Positions 46,732-53,842 of a stretch of 64,000 bases of DNA are shown here, piece by piece. Position numbers and translations under genes: made by a program. The stretch covers positions 1-64,000 of the forward strand of contig NZ_JALKBG010000006.1 in assembly GCF_023016155.1 (NCBI RefSeq), written 5' to 3'. Numbering within the stretch: position 1 is the stretch's first letter; each line of letters starts with the position of its first letter. Under the pieces are notes generated by a model. It was given only the letters and a program-made list of their open reading frames with translations. It was not told where the DNA came from and did not search any database. The stretch is from Aliiroseovarius sp. F20344. GTDB lineage: Bacteria; Pseudomonadota; Alphaproteobacteria; Rhodobacterales; Rhodobacteraceae.

Positions 46732-47631
46732 CTATCCCCCTGCATGATTGTCCATCAGGTAGGTCGCAATCGCTTGTCTGTCTGCTTCACTGAGGAAGCT
46801 TGTGCCATACAGAACTACTTCGCCCATTGCCCCACCAAAGGCATCACCATCTGGAGTAAGCCCCGTGCGCAACGCATAGGCGAGGCTGGCTGCATCCCAT
46901 CCTCGCGCCTGTAGCGTCTGAACATCGATCGCGGGCGCCTTGTCACCGCCGGGCAAGGCATCACTACCCATGAAGTGTTCGGTGTCTGAGTTTCGCGCGC
47001 CCGCAAAGTTGCGACCGGTGTGACACGCAGCGCAATGCGTGGCACCCTCGACCAACTCACGTCCCCGGTTCCAAACGTCCCCTTTGCCCTGAATGGGATT
47101 AGTGCGGGGAGGCTCCAAAAACGCGGCTCGCCAGAGTTTCAGCCCCCAGCGCTGATCAAAGGGGAATGCCATCTCATGATCAATTGACGATGTCTCCACC
47201 GGCGGCACAGTCTGGAACGCTGCCCAAAGGTCAGCGATGTCCTGATCCGAGAAATTCGCATAGAACGGATAGGTGAAGGCCGGATAGTATGGCTCTCCCA
47301 TCGGGGACACACCTTGACGCACTGCGCGGGCGAATTGGGCCATACTCCACCGGCCAATCCCGTGATCCGGATCTGTGGTTAGGTTGGGAGAAAACAACGT
47401 CCCGAATGGGGTTTCCAACGCGACGCCACCAGCAAGAGGCAAACCGCCCTCGGCAAAATTGGTGTGGCAGGCAATGCACCCAGACGCCCGTGCCAAGTAG
47501 GCCCCCTGATCCACATTTCCAACGAGGGAAATGGACTCAATGGATGGACCAATCGGCCAAGCGATGACTGCCGCAAGCCCAGCGGATGCCAGCACGGTGC
47601 CTGCCAGGCCAATGCGAAAAAGCTTACGCAT
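46732..47631 (-). CDS. Diheme cytochrome c (alcohol/gluconate dehydrogenase cytochrome subunit-like)
   Basis: 299 residues. An N-terminal hydrophobic segment (RIGLAGTVLASAGLAAVIAWPIG) acts as signal or anchor. Two heme motifs, SGCIACHTNFAEGG and THCAACHTGRNFAG, each in a cytochrome c domain with FSPNLTTDPDHGIGRW between. This pattern is typical of the cytochrome subunits of membrane dehydrogenases. No dehydrogenase subunit is nearby, so it may pass electrons between the multicopper oxidase and another cytochrome. Nine bases separate it from the cytochrome c' stop. Confidence 0.9.
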   Translation of the reverse strand: MRKLFRIGLAGTVLASAGLAAVIAWPIGPSIESISLVGNVDQGAYLARASGCIACHTNFAEGGLPLAGGVALETPFGTLFSPNLTTDPDHGIGRWSMAQFARAVRQGVSPMGEPYYPAFTYPFYANFSDQDIADLWAAFQTVPPVETSSIDHEMAFPFDQRWGLKLWRAAFLEPPRTNPIQGKGDVWNRGRELVEGATHCAACHTGRNFAGARNSDTEHFMGSDALPGGDKAPAIDVQTLQARGWDAASLAYALRTGLTPDGDAFGGAMGEVVLYGTSFLSEADRQAIATYLMDNHAGG

Positions 47632-47640
47632 TGCTTTGCC

Positions 47641-48219
47641 CTACTTCTCAGCTCGGAACCGGGTATGACATGCTGAACAGACCTGACCCAGCATAGTAAA
47701 AACGCCATCGGCTGGCATATCTGCGAAATCCATCATGTTTGAGCTGCCACCCATCATGAAACCGCCACCCATCATAGTGGAACCATTCATCATGGTGGAG
47801 CCGCCCATCATGTTTGCCCTCTGACCAGAGGTTCCGGCCATCATAAGTCCATTTTCGGCTGCCAATTCGAGGCCGTCCGCCACGACGCGTAGTTGCTCTG
47901 CCAATGCCGCGAATTCTTGCCAGTCTTCCCAAACCACATCCTTGGTTTCAGAAGGTGCGCCGCCACTTCCTTCTGGGAACAGGCGGGTCATTGCCTCGCC
48001 GGCATGGTCTCCAATTTTTGCCGCTTCGCTGCGAATGACATCAGCGTCATACGCTGTCTGTCCTTGCATCATGGGCGTCAGCACCTTGACGGCCTCTTTC
48101 ATCACACCCATGCCATCCATGCGCTCTTTCACGATTCCGGTCGCGCCACCATGAGCCAGTGCTGCCATAGCAATTACAGACGCCGTAACAGCGCCAATCG
48201 TCAGTTTCTCGATCTTCAT
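47641..48219 (-). CDS. Cytochrome c' with methionine-rich insert
   Basis: 192 residues. Signal peptide ending in ALAHGG; four-helix-bundle class II cytochrome c with the heme site near the C-terminus, LGQVCSACHTRFRAEK, preceded by helices such as IVKERMDGMGVMKEAVKVLTPM and WEDWQEFAALAEQLRVVADGLELAA. Between the third and fourth helices there is an unusual insert of about 40 residues with Met pairs (MMAG, NMMGG, TMMNG, TMMGGG, FMMGG, NMMD), resembling Cu(I)-binding Met motifs. Classic cytochrome c' proteins bind NO or act in electron transfer. The ATG has AGGAGA upstream. The insert suggests copper binding. Confidence 0.88.
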   Translation of the reverse strand: MKIEKLTIGAVTASVIAMAALAHGGATGIVKERMDGMGVMKEAVKVLTPMMQGQTAYDADVIRSEAAKIGDHAGEAMTRLFPEGSGGAPSETKDVVWEDWQEFAALAEQLRVVADGLELAAENGLMMAGTSGQRANMMGGSTMMNGSTMMGGGFMMGGSSNMMDFADMPADGVFTMLGQVCSACHTRFRAEK

Positions 48220-48247
48220 AGTTTATCTCCTGTCCGAAAACATCGAC

Positions 48248-48264
48248 GCGCGGAGAATCCGCGC
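48248..48264 (-). terminator. Hairpin between the His-rich protein and cytochrome c' genes
   Basis: GCGCGGA-TTC-TCCGCGC forms a perfect 7-bp stem with a 3-base loop in the 58-bp gap. There is no U-run directly after it, so it may be an RNA processing or attenuation site rather than a strong terminator. Confidence 0.4.
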
Positions 48265-48277
48265 AGGTTCGTGTTGT

Positions 48278-48616
48278 TCAGATCAGGATTCGGGGCGGTG
48301 GCGGATCGAAAGAAGATGGCACCGGGGAGGCCTCAGTTGCCTCGGGAAGGCCGTGTCGCGCCGATCGATCATCGAACTGTGGCGCTGTCGGAGATGAGGA
48401 AACGATTGCTGGACCAGAACAGAACGCGCCACCGTGACAATGTCCTTCGTGATCATTCGCGATGTGTTGGGTCTCAACAGCAATAACAGCGGCTTCCACG
48501 ACCTGAACATGCTTTCCATGCGCCAAAGCAGGTTCACCCAACGCAAAAAGGCCGACAAAAAACACGCCGATCAAAATGAGCGATTGCCCAAATTTGTTGC
48601 CAAAGAAGATACTCAA
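48278..48616 (-). CDS. Small secreted His-rich protein
   Basis: 112 residues from a TTG start. Hydrophobic segment (LILIGVFFVGLFALGEPALAHG) likely a signal peptide. The mature part has HIANDHEGHCHGGAFCSG, with His and Cys suitable for binding metal, and a Pro-rich C-terminus. The frame begins 3 bases after the stop of the preceding cytochrome c gene, which supports co-transcription; a clear ribosome-binding site is missing. No family recognised. It is probably real because of its signal, context and metal-ligand content, but shorter starts are possible. Confidence 0.6.
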   Translation of the reverse strand: MSIFFGNKFGQSLILIGVFFVGLFALGEPALAHGKHVQVVEAAVIAVETQHIANDHEGHCHGGAFCSGPAIVSSSPTAPQFDDRSARHGLPEATEASPVPSSFDPPPPRILI

Positions 48617-48619
48617 CGT

Positions 48620-49063
48620 TCAGTTTATCCCATTTTCACGCTGTAATTCTCTCACATAGGAAACGATGGTTGCAATATCAGCGTTGGTCAAGCCTTCGAC
48701 TGGCGGCATGTCGCCAAAAGGCCAGTGGTGCGCCTTGACCCCGCGCTGCGCTGCAAGAACAAATGCCATATCAGCATGATGGCTGGGCTCATAGATCTTG
48801 TGGACCAATGGGGGCGCAGTCCCCTGTTGCCCGGCTGCATTCTCACCGTGGCAACTGGCGCAAACCGCATCAAAGGCTCGCTTGCCCATGACGGATTGTC
48901 CGCTCAACACAGCTGGCAAACGGACATCCACCATTGCTGCGCCTGGTTTGGGTTGAGCGGCAACCTCGCTGGGTTTCTCCCCGGTAGGGAGCTGTAAAAA
49001 CCAGACTCCCGCAATCACCACCGCTGTGACGGCTGCGTATGTGATCAATCTTTTTTGCGCCAT
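48620..49063 (-). CDS. Membrane-anchored monoheme cytochrome c
   Basis: 147 residues from the ATG at 49063. An N-terminal hydrophobic helix (LITYAAVTAVVIAGVWFLQLP) is probably an anchor. The cytochrome domain has GKRAFDAVCASCHGENAAGQQG and a Met ligand candidate in GDMPPVEGLTNADIATIVSYVREL. A His pair, PSHHADMAFV, and VKAHHWPFGDM precede the distal ligand. Upstream in-frame ATG at 49090 would lengthen it by 9 residues; the shorter start gives a normal signal. The gene begins 30 bases after the L,D-transpeptidase stop, in the same direction. Confidence 0.88.
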   Translation of the reverse strand: MAQKRLITYAAVTAVVIAGVWFLQLPTGEKPSEVAAQPKPGAAMVDVRLPAVLSGQSVMGKRAFDAVCASCHGENAAGQQGTAPPLVHKIYEPSHHADMAFVLAAQRGVKAHHWPFGDMPPVEGLTNADIATIVSYVRELQRENGIN

Positions 49064-49093
49064 TTTTCGTTCTTTCCCTTGCTCGGACATCAA

Positions 49094-49663
49094 TCAAATC
49101 AGTTTTACCTGTGTGCCAATCTTAGCGAGGGCGAATAACTCCTGTATCTGTTCGTTGTAGAGTCCAATGCATCCGTTTGACGACCGACGCCCGATTTTGC
49201 GCGTATCATTGGTTCCATGGACCCGATAATACTGCCAGCTGAGATAGAGCGCGTGCGTGCCCAATGGATTCTGTGGTCCTGGGCCAACGTAGTCCGGCCA
49301 CTCCGGGTTGCGCTCTTTCATGGACGGCGTTGGTCGCCAAGACGGCCCATTTACCTTCCGAACGACACGGGTGTATCCCAACCGGGTAAGGTCCTCTGTC
49401 AGTGGCACGCTAGTGGGATAGATTTTCGATACTCGACCATCCTCGGACCAATATTGCAGCATCCTTGATGATGTATCTGACAGGATAACCCCGTTCTCAA
49501 GTGTCTCGAAATGATCCTGCCAACGATGGGTTCGGAATGATGAAATATTTCTCTGAACCTCACTTTCGACCGCGTCTGCTTGTGCAAAAGCCATCGGAGC
49601 TGGAAGCACGCATCCAGCCGCCACTCCTGCTATGAACCGTCTTCTGGACGTATCGCTGCTCAT
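49094..49663 (-). CDS. L,D-transpeptidase (YkuD domain) in copper cluster
   Basis: 189 residues. Tat-type signal (TSRRRFIAGVAAGCVLPAPMAFAQ) and a YkuD catalytic domain: WYLSW-like strands, QYYRVHGTNDTRKIG, and SSNGCIGLYNEQIQELF with the catalytic Cys and the conserved HGTN and SxGC motifs. L,D-transpeptidases make 3-3 peptidoglycan crosslinks or attach lipoproteins. This enzyme class is known to be inhibited by copper, which makes its placement first in a CueR-type operon notable. Start at 49663 with GGAAG upstream; a longer frame to 49753 would run through the operator. Confidence 0.88.
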   Translation of the reverse strand: MSSDTSRRRFIAGVAAGCVLPAPMAFAQADAVESEVQRNISSFRTHRWQDHFETLENGVILSDTSSRMLQYWSEDGRVSKIYPTSVPLTEDLTRLGYTRVVRKVNGPSWRPTPSMKERNPEWPDYVGPGPQNPLGTHALYLSWQYYRVHGTNDTRKIGRRSSNGCIGLYNEQIQELFALAKIGTQVKLI

Positions 49664-49730
49664 TTCTAATCTTCCAATCTGCTTCGATCCTCTGCCCGTC
49701 CATGAATGGTGGGCTGGTTGGTGTGTTGAT

Positions 49731-49753
49731 GGGTTCCCCAATGGGAAGGTCAA
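49731..49753 (-). promoter_or_regulatory. CueR-type operator at the head of the periplasmic cytochrome/oxidase cluster
   Basis: Minus strand: TTGACC followed by TTCCC-ATTG-GGGAA, a perfect 5-bp inverted repeat with 4-base centre, then CC and a 19-bp spacer to a weak -10. It matches the copA/copZ operators at the -35 and the TT(A/C)CC...GGAACC dyad. It lies 68 bases upstream of the L,D-transpeptidase ATG and probably drives genes from 49663 down to 44122. Confidence 0.72.
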
Positions 49754-50076
49754 CAGGTATTATCTTCACGAAATGGTGAGTAATGGGTGTGCGGTATTGG
49801 TAGAAAAAACACTATTTTAACCGCATTTCGGCCATTCAGATAACTCACAGAGAAGGTCTGCTTATCGCACGTATTGGTCGTCAGTGCGTCGCGCATCTTC
49901 AGCCACTTTAGGCTCAATGCAGACCCTAGCAGCAGTTGCGAACACGGCAAGGGGCTGAAGAACACTCACGGCCCTTAGCCGCCATTCACACCTATCGCGG
50001 CGAAAGTCAGGTTTGAGCCCAAAGCTCCGAGTTTCTGCGCCATAGCGAAGGCCTGCTTTGCAATTTTCCTACCTGT
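49754..50076. other. Intergenic stretch, no gene recognised
   Basis: About 320 bases between the CueR-type operator and the ICMT-like gene. Short open frames are present on both strands, but none shows a family, signal or good ribosome-binding site. Confidence 0.6.
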
Positions 50077-50628
50077 CTACAAGAACCGTCTGACCCTCCC
50101 TTTGTATTCCTCAAACGCTGACCCGTATTGCTCCTTGAGCCATGGTTCCTCGGCGAAGGGCGCGGCGACCAGAACTGCGGTTCCGGCGAGACCAACGATT
50201 GCGACCCCAACTGAAGCGCAAAGCACGATCCAACCTACAATCATGGCAATGTCCGCCACATACTGTGGATTGCGAGAATAGCGATACATGCCGCTTGTTC
50301 GGAGCAGTCCTTTTGCGCCTCCGGTCTGCGCTATTCCGAACTGTGCGACCTCTGACCACACGATGATGTTGCCAGCAAGGATGAGGGGGATGCCAACGCC
50401 GAACCGCAGCCATGTCGGGACTGGCAAACTTCCCCATTCCATGAAACCAAGGACGATCAGGACACCAAAGAGGGTGAATGTTGGAACCCAGACCAAAATA
50501 GGTGTCACTGTGGTGTAGCGATTTGGTGGCCAAATGCGGCGCTCAGGATATGCGATGGACCACAGCATGGCAGCAAACGTGCCTGCTGCGATCACAACGC
50601 CGATGAGGGCTAATATCGCCTGCATCAT
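50077..50628 (-). CDS. Isoprenylcysteine carboxyl methyltransferase-like membrane protein
   Basis: 183 residues, about five membrane helices. The C-terminal half carries the ICMT/PEMT family pattern: LLRTSGMYRYSRNPQYVADI, then PFAEEPWLKEQYGSAFEEYKGRVRRFL, which binds S-adenosylmethionine. Such bacterial proteins often sit next to heavy-metal exporters and their substrate is unknown (they may methylate a metabolite or lipid). The start overlaps the stop of the cation transporter (ATGA). Third gene of the MerR-controlled operon. Confidence 0.87.
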   Translation of the reverse strand: MMQAILALIGVVIAAGTFAAMLWSIAYPERRIWPPNRYTTVTPILVWVPTFTLFGVLIVLGFMEWGSLPVPTWLRFGVGIPLILAGNIIVWSEVAQFGIAQTGGAKGLLRTSGMYRYSRNPQYVADIAMIVGWIVLCASVGVAIVGLAGTAVLVAAPFAEEPWLKEQYGSAFEEYKGRVRRFL

Positions 50629-51260
50629 GCGGCCTCATGCTCATGCTCGGTTATTTCCCGCCGTTCTGCCAAGGCTTGGCGGACGATCTGGAAGGCCGAT
50701 GACAGGAACAATCCGGCCATGATCGTTGCCACGATGAGGTCAGGCCAACCGGTTGCCGTGCCCCACACACCAAGCGCCGCAAACATCACTGCCACGTTCC
50801 CAATGGCGTCATTGCGTGAGCACAACCACACCGACCGAACATTGGCGTCGCCGTCCTTGTAGCGGACCAACAGTAGCACGCTTGCCAGATTGGTTAGCAA
50901 TGCAAGAAGGCCGACAATACCCATGATCTCGGCGGTGGGGACTCCGACATAGAACACGCGATAGACGGTCGATCCAAACACCCAAAAGCCCATCAAAAGA
51001 AGACTGATGCCTTTGAACAGTGCCGCGTTCGTCCGAGCGCGAAGCGAGGCCCCGATGACCGCAAGTGAAATCCCATAGGTCAGCGCGTCGCCCGCAAAGT
51101 CGAGGGCGTCAGCTTGCAACGCCTGAGACTTGGCCAGATGGCCTGCTGTCATCTCGACAAAGAACATCGTCGCGTTGAGAGCGATGACGATCCACAACCG
51201 TCTTTTGTAGTCATCTGAAACGCCGTCAAACTTGGCGTCATGTCCGCAGCAACCAGCCAT
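50625..51260 (-). CDS. CDF-type cation transporter
   Basis: 211 residues, six membrane helices, with the cation diffusion facilitator fold. Helix 2 holds QADALDFAGDALTYG (two Asp at the usual site). In helix 5 the usual HxxxD is CSRND, so a Cys stands in place of the first His. The N-terminal AGCCGHDAKFDG adds two Cys and a His. Loss of a His and gain of Cys suggest a different metal preference (Zn, Cd, Co or Hg cannot be separated). No C-terminal cytosolic domain. Start chosen at 51260, with GGAGGCG 5 bases upstream; overlap with the preceding stop (TGATG). Likely metal exporter of the ZntR-like operon. Confidence 0.85.
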   Translation of the reverse strand: MAGCCGHDAKFDGVSDDYKRRLWIVIALNATMFFVEMTAGHLAKSQALQADALDFAGDALTYGISLAVIGASLRARTNAALFKGISLLLMGFWVFGSTVYRVFYVGVPTAEIMGIVGLLALLTNLASVLLLVRYKDGDANVRSVWLCSRNDAIGNVAVMFAALGVWGTATGWPDLIVATIMAGLFLSSAFQIVRQALAERREITEHEHEAA

Positions 51261-52030
51261 CACACCGCCTCCTTTTCCATCGCAATGGTCTTGGCAGGCA
51301 GAAGATTGGTATCCCCACCAGGTATCTTCGGGACACGTCCCGAACGGATCTGCGCAACCCGTCTGTTCATCCAATGTCGAATAAACAGTCGATGGACCAA
51401 CCCGCGAAACCCGGTAAGTTGCCGATGGTTTGCATAGAAGGCATCTGGGCTATCAAAGACTCCGAAATCCCGATTGATCCCTGTCTTTTGGATGTAGGTG
51501 CTTTGACCAGCCCAAGCGACGTTCGGCGCTTGCAGGCAATCGGTTCCAGCTCCGTATGCGCAAAGCGAAGAGCGCTCGGGAAACGCGGCTTGAAGCGCAG
51601 ACAAAACGCCTTGATCCAGAATGAAGCCCTCCAGCTCTAACCATTCTCCGCGATACTGGACCTCGACCCACGAATGGATGATGTTGCGTGGGGCAAGCGG
51701 ATAGACCAGCTCTGGCACCACGCCTCGTTGCAACGCTTTGTTGATGGTAAAGCCGCGAAATCGGCAAGGGATGCTTAAGGCGCGCAGCAATGCCATGAGC
51801 AGCGTGCCCTTGGTATTGCACTGGCCGTAGCCATCCTCCAGCACCTGTGAGGCGGGCAAGGCATCGTCAGAATTGTAGCCGAACAAGACTTCGTTGCGGA
51901 CATAGTCATAGGCTGCGCCGATGCGCTCGCCTTCATCCAGCTCTGCCCATCCTCGTTGCGCGATGAGTGCTTGTATCGGTTTGGATCCATAGTCGAGGAA
52001 CGGCGTTTGAGATAGATAATCGTGGGACAT
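51260..52030 (-). CDS. Transglutaminase-like protein
   Basis: 256 residues. A transglutaminase-type Cys protease-like core: EDGYGQCNTKGTLLMALLRAL with the Cys, NIIHSWVEVQYRGEWLELEG with His and Asp neighbours. Many bacterial members act as peptidases or crosslinkers; the substrate is unknown. No signal peptide (MSHDYLSQ start), so probably cytosolic. It is first in an operon with the CDF transporter and the ICMT-like gene, behind a MerR-type promoter. The link to metal export is unexplained. Confidence 0.85.
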   Translation of the reverse strand: MSHDYLSQTPFLDYGSKPIQALIAQRGWAELDEGERIGAAYDYVRNEVLFGYNSDDALPASQVLEDGYGQCNTKGTLLMALLRALSIPCRFRGFTINKALQRGVVPELVYPLAPRNIIHSWVEVQYRGEWLELEGFILDQGVLSALQAAFPERSSLCAYGAGTDCLQAPNVAWAGQSTYIQKTGINRDFGVFDSPDAFYANHRQLTGFRGLVHRLFIRHWMNRRVAQIRSGRVPKIPGGDTNLLPAKTIAMEKEAV

Positions 52031-52058
52031 TTTGAACTCTTCTTCTTTCGTCCTAACT

Positions 52059-52089
52059 CATATAGGGTCTCTAGTAACTAGAGGTTCAA
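52059..52089 (-). promoter_or_regulatory. MerR-type promoter of the transglutaminase-CDF-ICMT operon
   Basis: Minus strand: TTGAAC (-35, 52084-52089), a 19-bp spacer holding CTCTAG-TTA-CTAGAG, and TATATG (-10, 52059-52064). A long spacer with a dyad between the boxes is the hallmark of promoters activated by MerR-family proteins. The ZntR-like gene diverges from it, starting at 52099. Confidence 0.88.
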
Positions 52090-52098
52090 GAGGTTTTT

Positions 52099-52515
52099 AT
52101 GTTTTCCATCGGTGAGCTTTCAAAACGCACAAAGGTCAAGGTTCCGACCATCCGGTATTATGAAGATATGGGGCTATTGCCTGAGGCGGAGCGCACATCG
52201 GGTAATCAACGACGATATGACAAGGCTGGATTGGAACGGCTCAGCTTTATACGGCATGCGCGCGATCTGGGGTTCTCGATTGAAGCGATCTCGTCGTTGA
52301 TCGAACTGCAGGAGCATCCGGATCGGTCCTGCGAAACTGCGACGGACATCGCCATGTCTCAGCTTGACGATGTCCGCGCGAAGATCAAACGCCTCAAAAC
52401 GCTCGAAAAGGAACTCAGCCGGATATCGAAAGGATGCGACGGCGAGGGCGTTTCGGAAGACTGCTATGTGCTGGCATCGTTGGCCGACCACAACCTGTGC
52501 GACCGTGAACACTAA
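52099..52515 (+). CDS. MerR-family regulator, ZntR-like
   Basis: 138 residues. HTH: MFSIGELSKRTKVKVPTIRYYEDMGLLPEAERTSGNQRRYD. The effector end has a Cys after the HTH (DRSCETATDI), then GCDGEGVSEDCYVLASLADHNLC. The Cys at about 78 and the C-x-n-C loop fit the Zn/Cd/Pb-sensing ZntR/CadR type, whereas CueR has just two Cys. It most likely activates the divergent 52059 promoter when the metal is present. The ATG follows AGAGG. Divergent transcription of regulator and target operon is the usual layout. Confidence 0.9.
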   Translation: MFSIGELSKRTKVKVPTIRYYEDMGLLPEAERTSGNQRRYDKAGLERLSFIRHARDLGFSIEAISSLIELQEHPDRSCETATDIAMSQLDDVRAKIKRLKTLEKELSRISKGCDGEGVSEDCYVLASLADHNLCDREH

Positions 52516-52750
52516 AACCGTCAATGCGGACATTGGACTGCCGAGAACGAACGACAGAAATGTCCCGCACAGGAGCCGTTGGAGCAATCCGCAGCGAATG
52601 GCCGCTCTCCGCCCTTGGTTCCATTTCCTTAATGTGCACCGATCACAAATCTGCCTTTGACGAAATGTGCAGACAATGACAGCTAGTCACCTGCCGCGCC
52701 ATGTCGCGCACCACCCCAGGCAATTTGATTGCGAGGGATCCCACCTAGCC
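52516..52750. other. Spacer between ZntR-like gene and integrase
   Basis: 235 bases with no plausible gene. It separates the metal cargo from the mobility genes. Confidence 0.5.
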
Positions 52751-53842
52751 TTAAACAGCGACCTTTTCTCCAAATTTGTAGTTTCTCCCAGCTCGGCCTT
52801 GAAAGTCCCAGCCATGCGCTAAAAGGCGATCCTTGAGGTCGCTAGGGTAGAGTTTCACATACTTATTGGCCGTTTCCGCTTTTGCCCAGCCGCCACGTTT
52901 CATGAGTAGGTCAAAACTATTCTGTGATGCGAACCAAGTGGCCCAGGTGTGTCGCAATACATATGGTGTCACCTCATCTCCAAGGCCTGCGGCTTTCCTC
53001 ACGGTGTCGAAAGCAGCTTTCATCTGGCCTCCCCCATTGTTTCGGATTACGTATGGTTTTCCATTAGGAGCCAAGAACGCAGGTCCGTTGGTTGGCAATT
53101 CTCGCATGAGGTCCCAAGACCGAGGCGCTACATAGGCCCAGCGCGGTCGAGCTTCAGTCTTGGCCTTTGAAATCCATACTTCATCAGAGCCGGGGTTGAG
53201 GTCAGAGGCATCCACTTCGAACATTTCGCCGGGACCAGCGCCACTTCCGATCATGAAAGCGATCTTCTGCAATGTGCGCCGCTTTGGATCAAAGCCTCCA
53301 ACAACATTGTCGTCATTAGCTGCTTTCAAAAGGCACTCTGCTTCCTCCGGGGTGAGCCAACGGACGCGGCTGCTTTTTTCGCGTTTAACAGCGGTCCATT
53401 CACGTCGTGCATGGTTGATCACAGCACGCACCGGCACAACGAGTTGCCTGTGCACTGTGTCCTGTTTGACTTTGGGGTAAAGATCCTTTTTCAACAACTC
53501 GATGACAGCGTCGTCAATTGCATCAATCCTAATGTCATCAGGAATGCTCTTGTTTTTCTTCAGTGCAGCGACGATGCGCTTGAGAAAACGGGCCTCTCCA
53601 TTATCGTCCAGATAGTTTGCGGCGGCCACCACGAAAAAGGGCTCTTCTTTTTTCGCATCCTTTTGTTTGAGTTCTTCTTCCCAAAGAGACCGGTAGAGCG
53701 CCTCCGCTTCCTTCTTTGCCAGGTTCAGGCTGCTTTTTCCACGAACGCGAAGGCGGCGTCTAAGTCGTTGATTGCCGATCGTGAAGCTGACCGTCCAGCG
53801 CTCCGCTTCTTTGTTCCACTTTGGGTGCCAAGGTTCGGACAT
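52751..53842 (-). CDS. Tyrosine recombinase/integrase with altered catalytic residues
   Basis: 363 residues: an N-terminal arm-binding segment (WNKEAERWTVSFTIGNQRLRRRLRVRGK), a core-binding helical domain, and the catalytic C-terminus. By eye, the box I position expected to be Arg reads SGAGPGEMFEV (Gly), and the HxxR position reads PYVLRHTW (Tyr in place of the His). The late W in GGWAK and the nucleophile Tyr in TANKYVKLY are kept. It may be a degenerate or unusual integrase. It starts inside the preceding excisionase-like gene, overlapping it by 118 bases in another frame. The start ATG has GAGG upstream. Confidence 0.85.
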   Translation of the reverse strand: MSEPWHPKWNKEAERWTVSFTIGNQRLRRRLRVRGKSSLNLAKKEAEALYRSLWEEELKQKDAKKEEPFFVVAAANYLDDNGEARFLKRIVAALKKNKSIPDDIRIDAIDDAVIELLKKDLYPKVKQDTVHRQLVVPVRAVINHARREWTAVKREKSSRVRWLTPEEAECLLKAANDDNVVGGFDPKRRTLQKIAFMIGSGAGPGEMFEVDASDLNPGSDEVWISKAKTEARPRWAYVAPRSWDLMRELPTNGPAFLAPNGKPYVIRNNGGGQMKAAFDTVRKAAGLGDEVTPYVLRHTWATWFASQNSFDLLMKRGGWAKAETANKYVKLYPSDLKDRLLAHGWDFQGRAGRNYKFGEKVAV

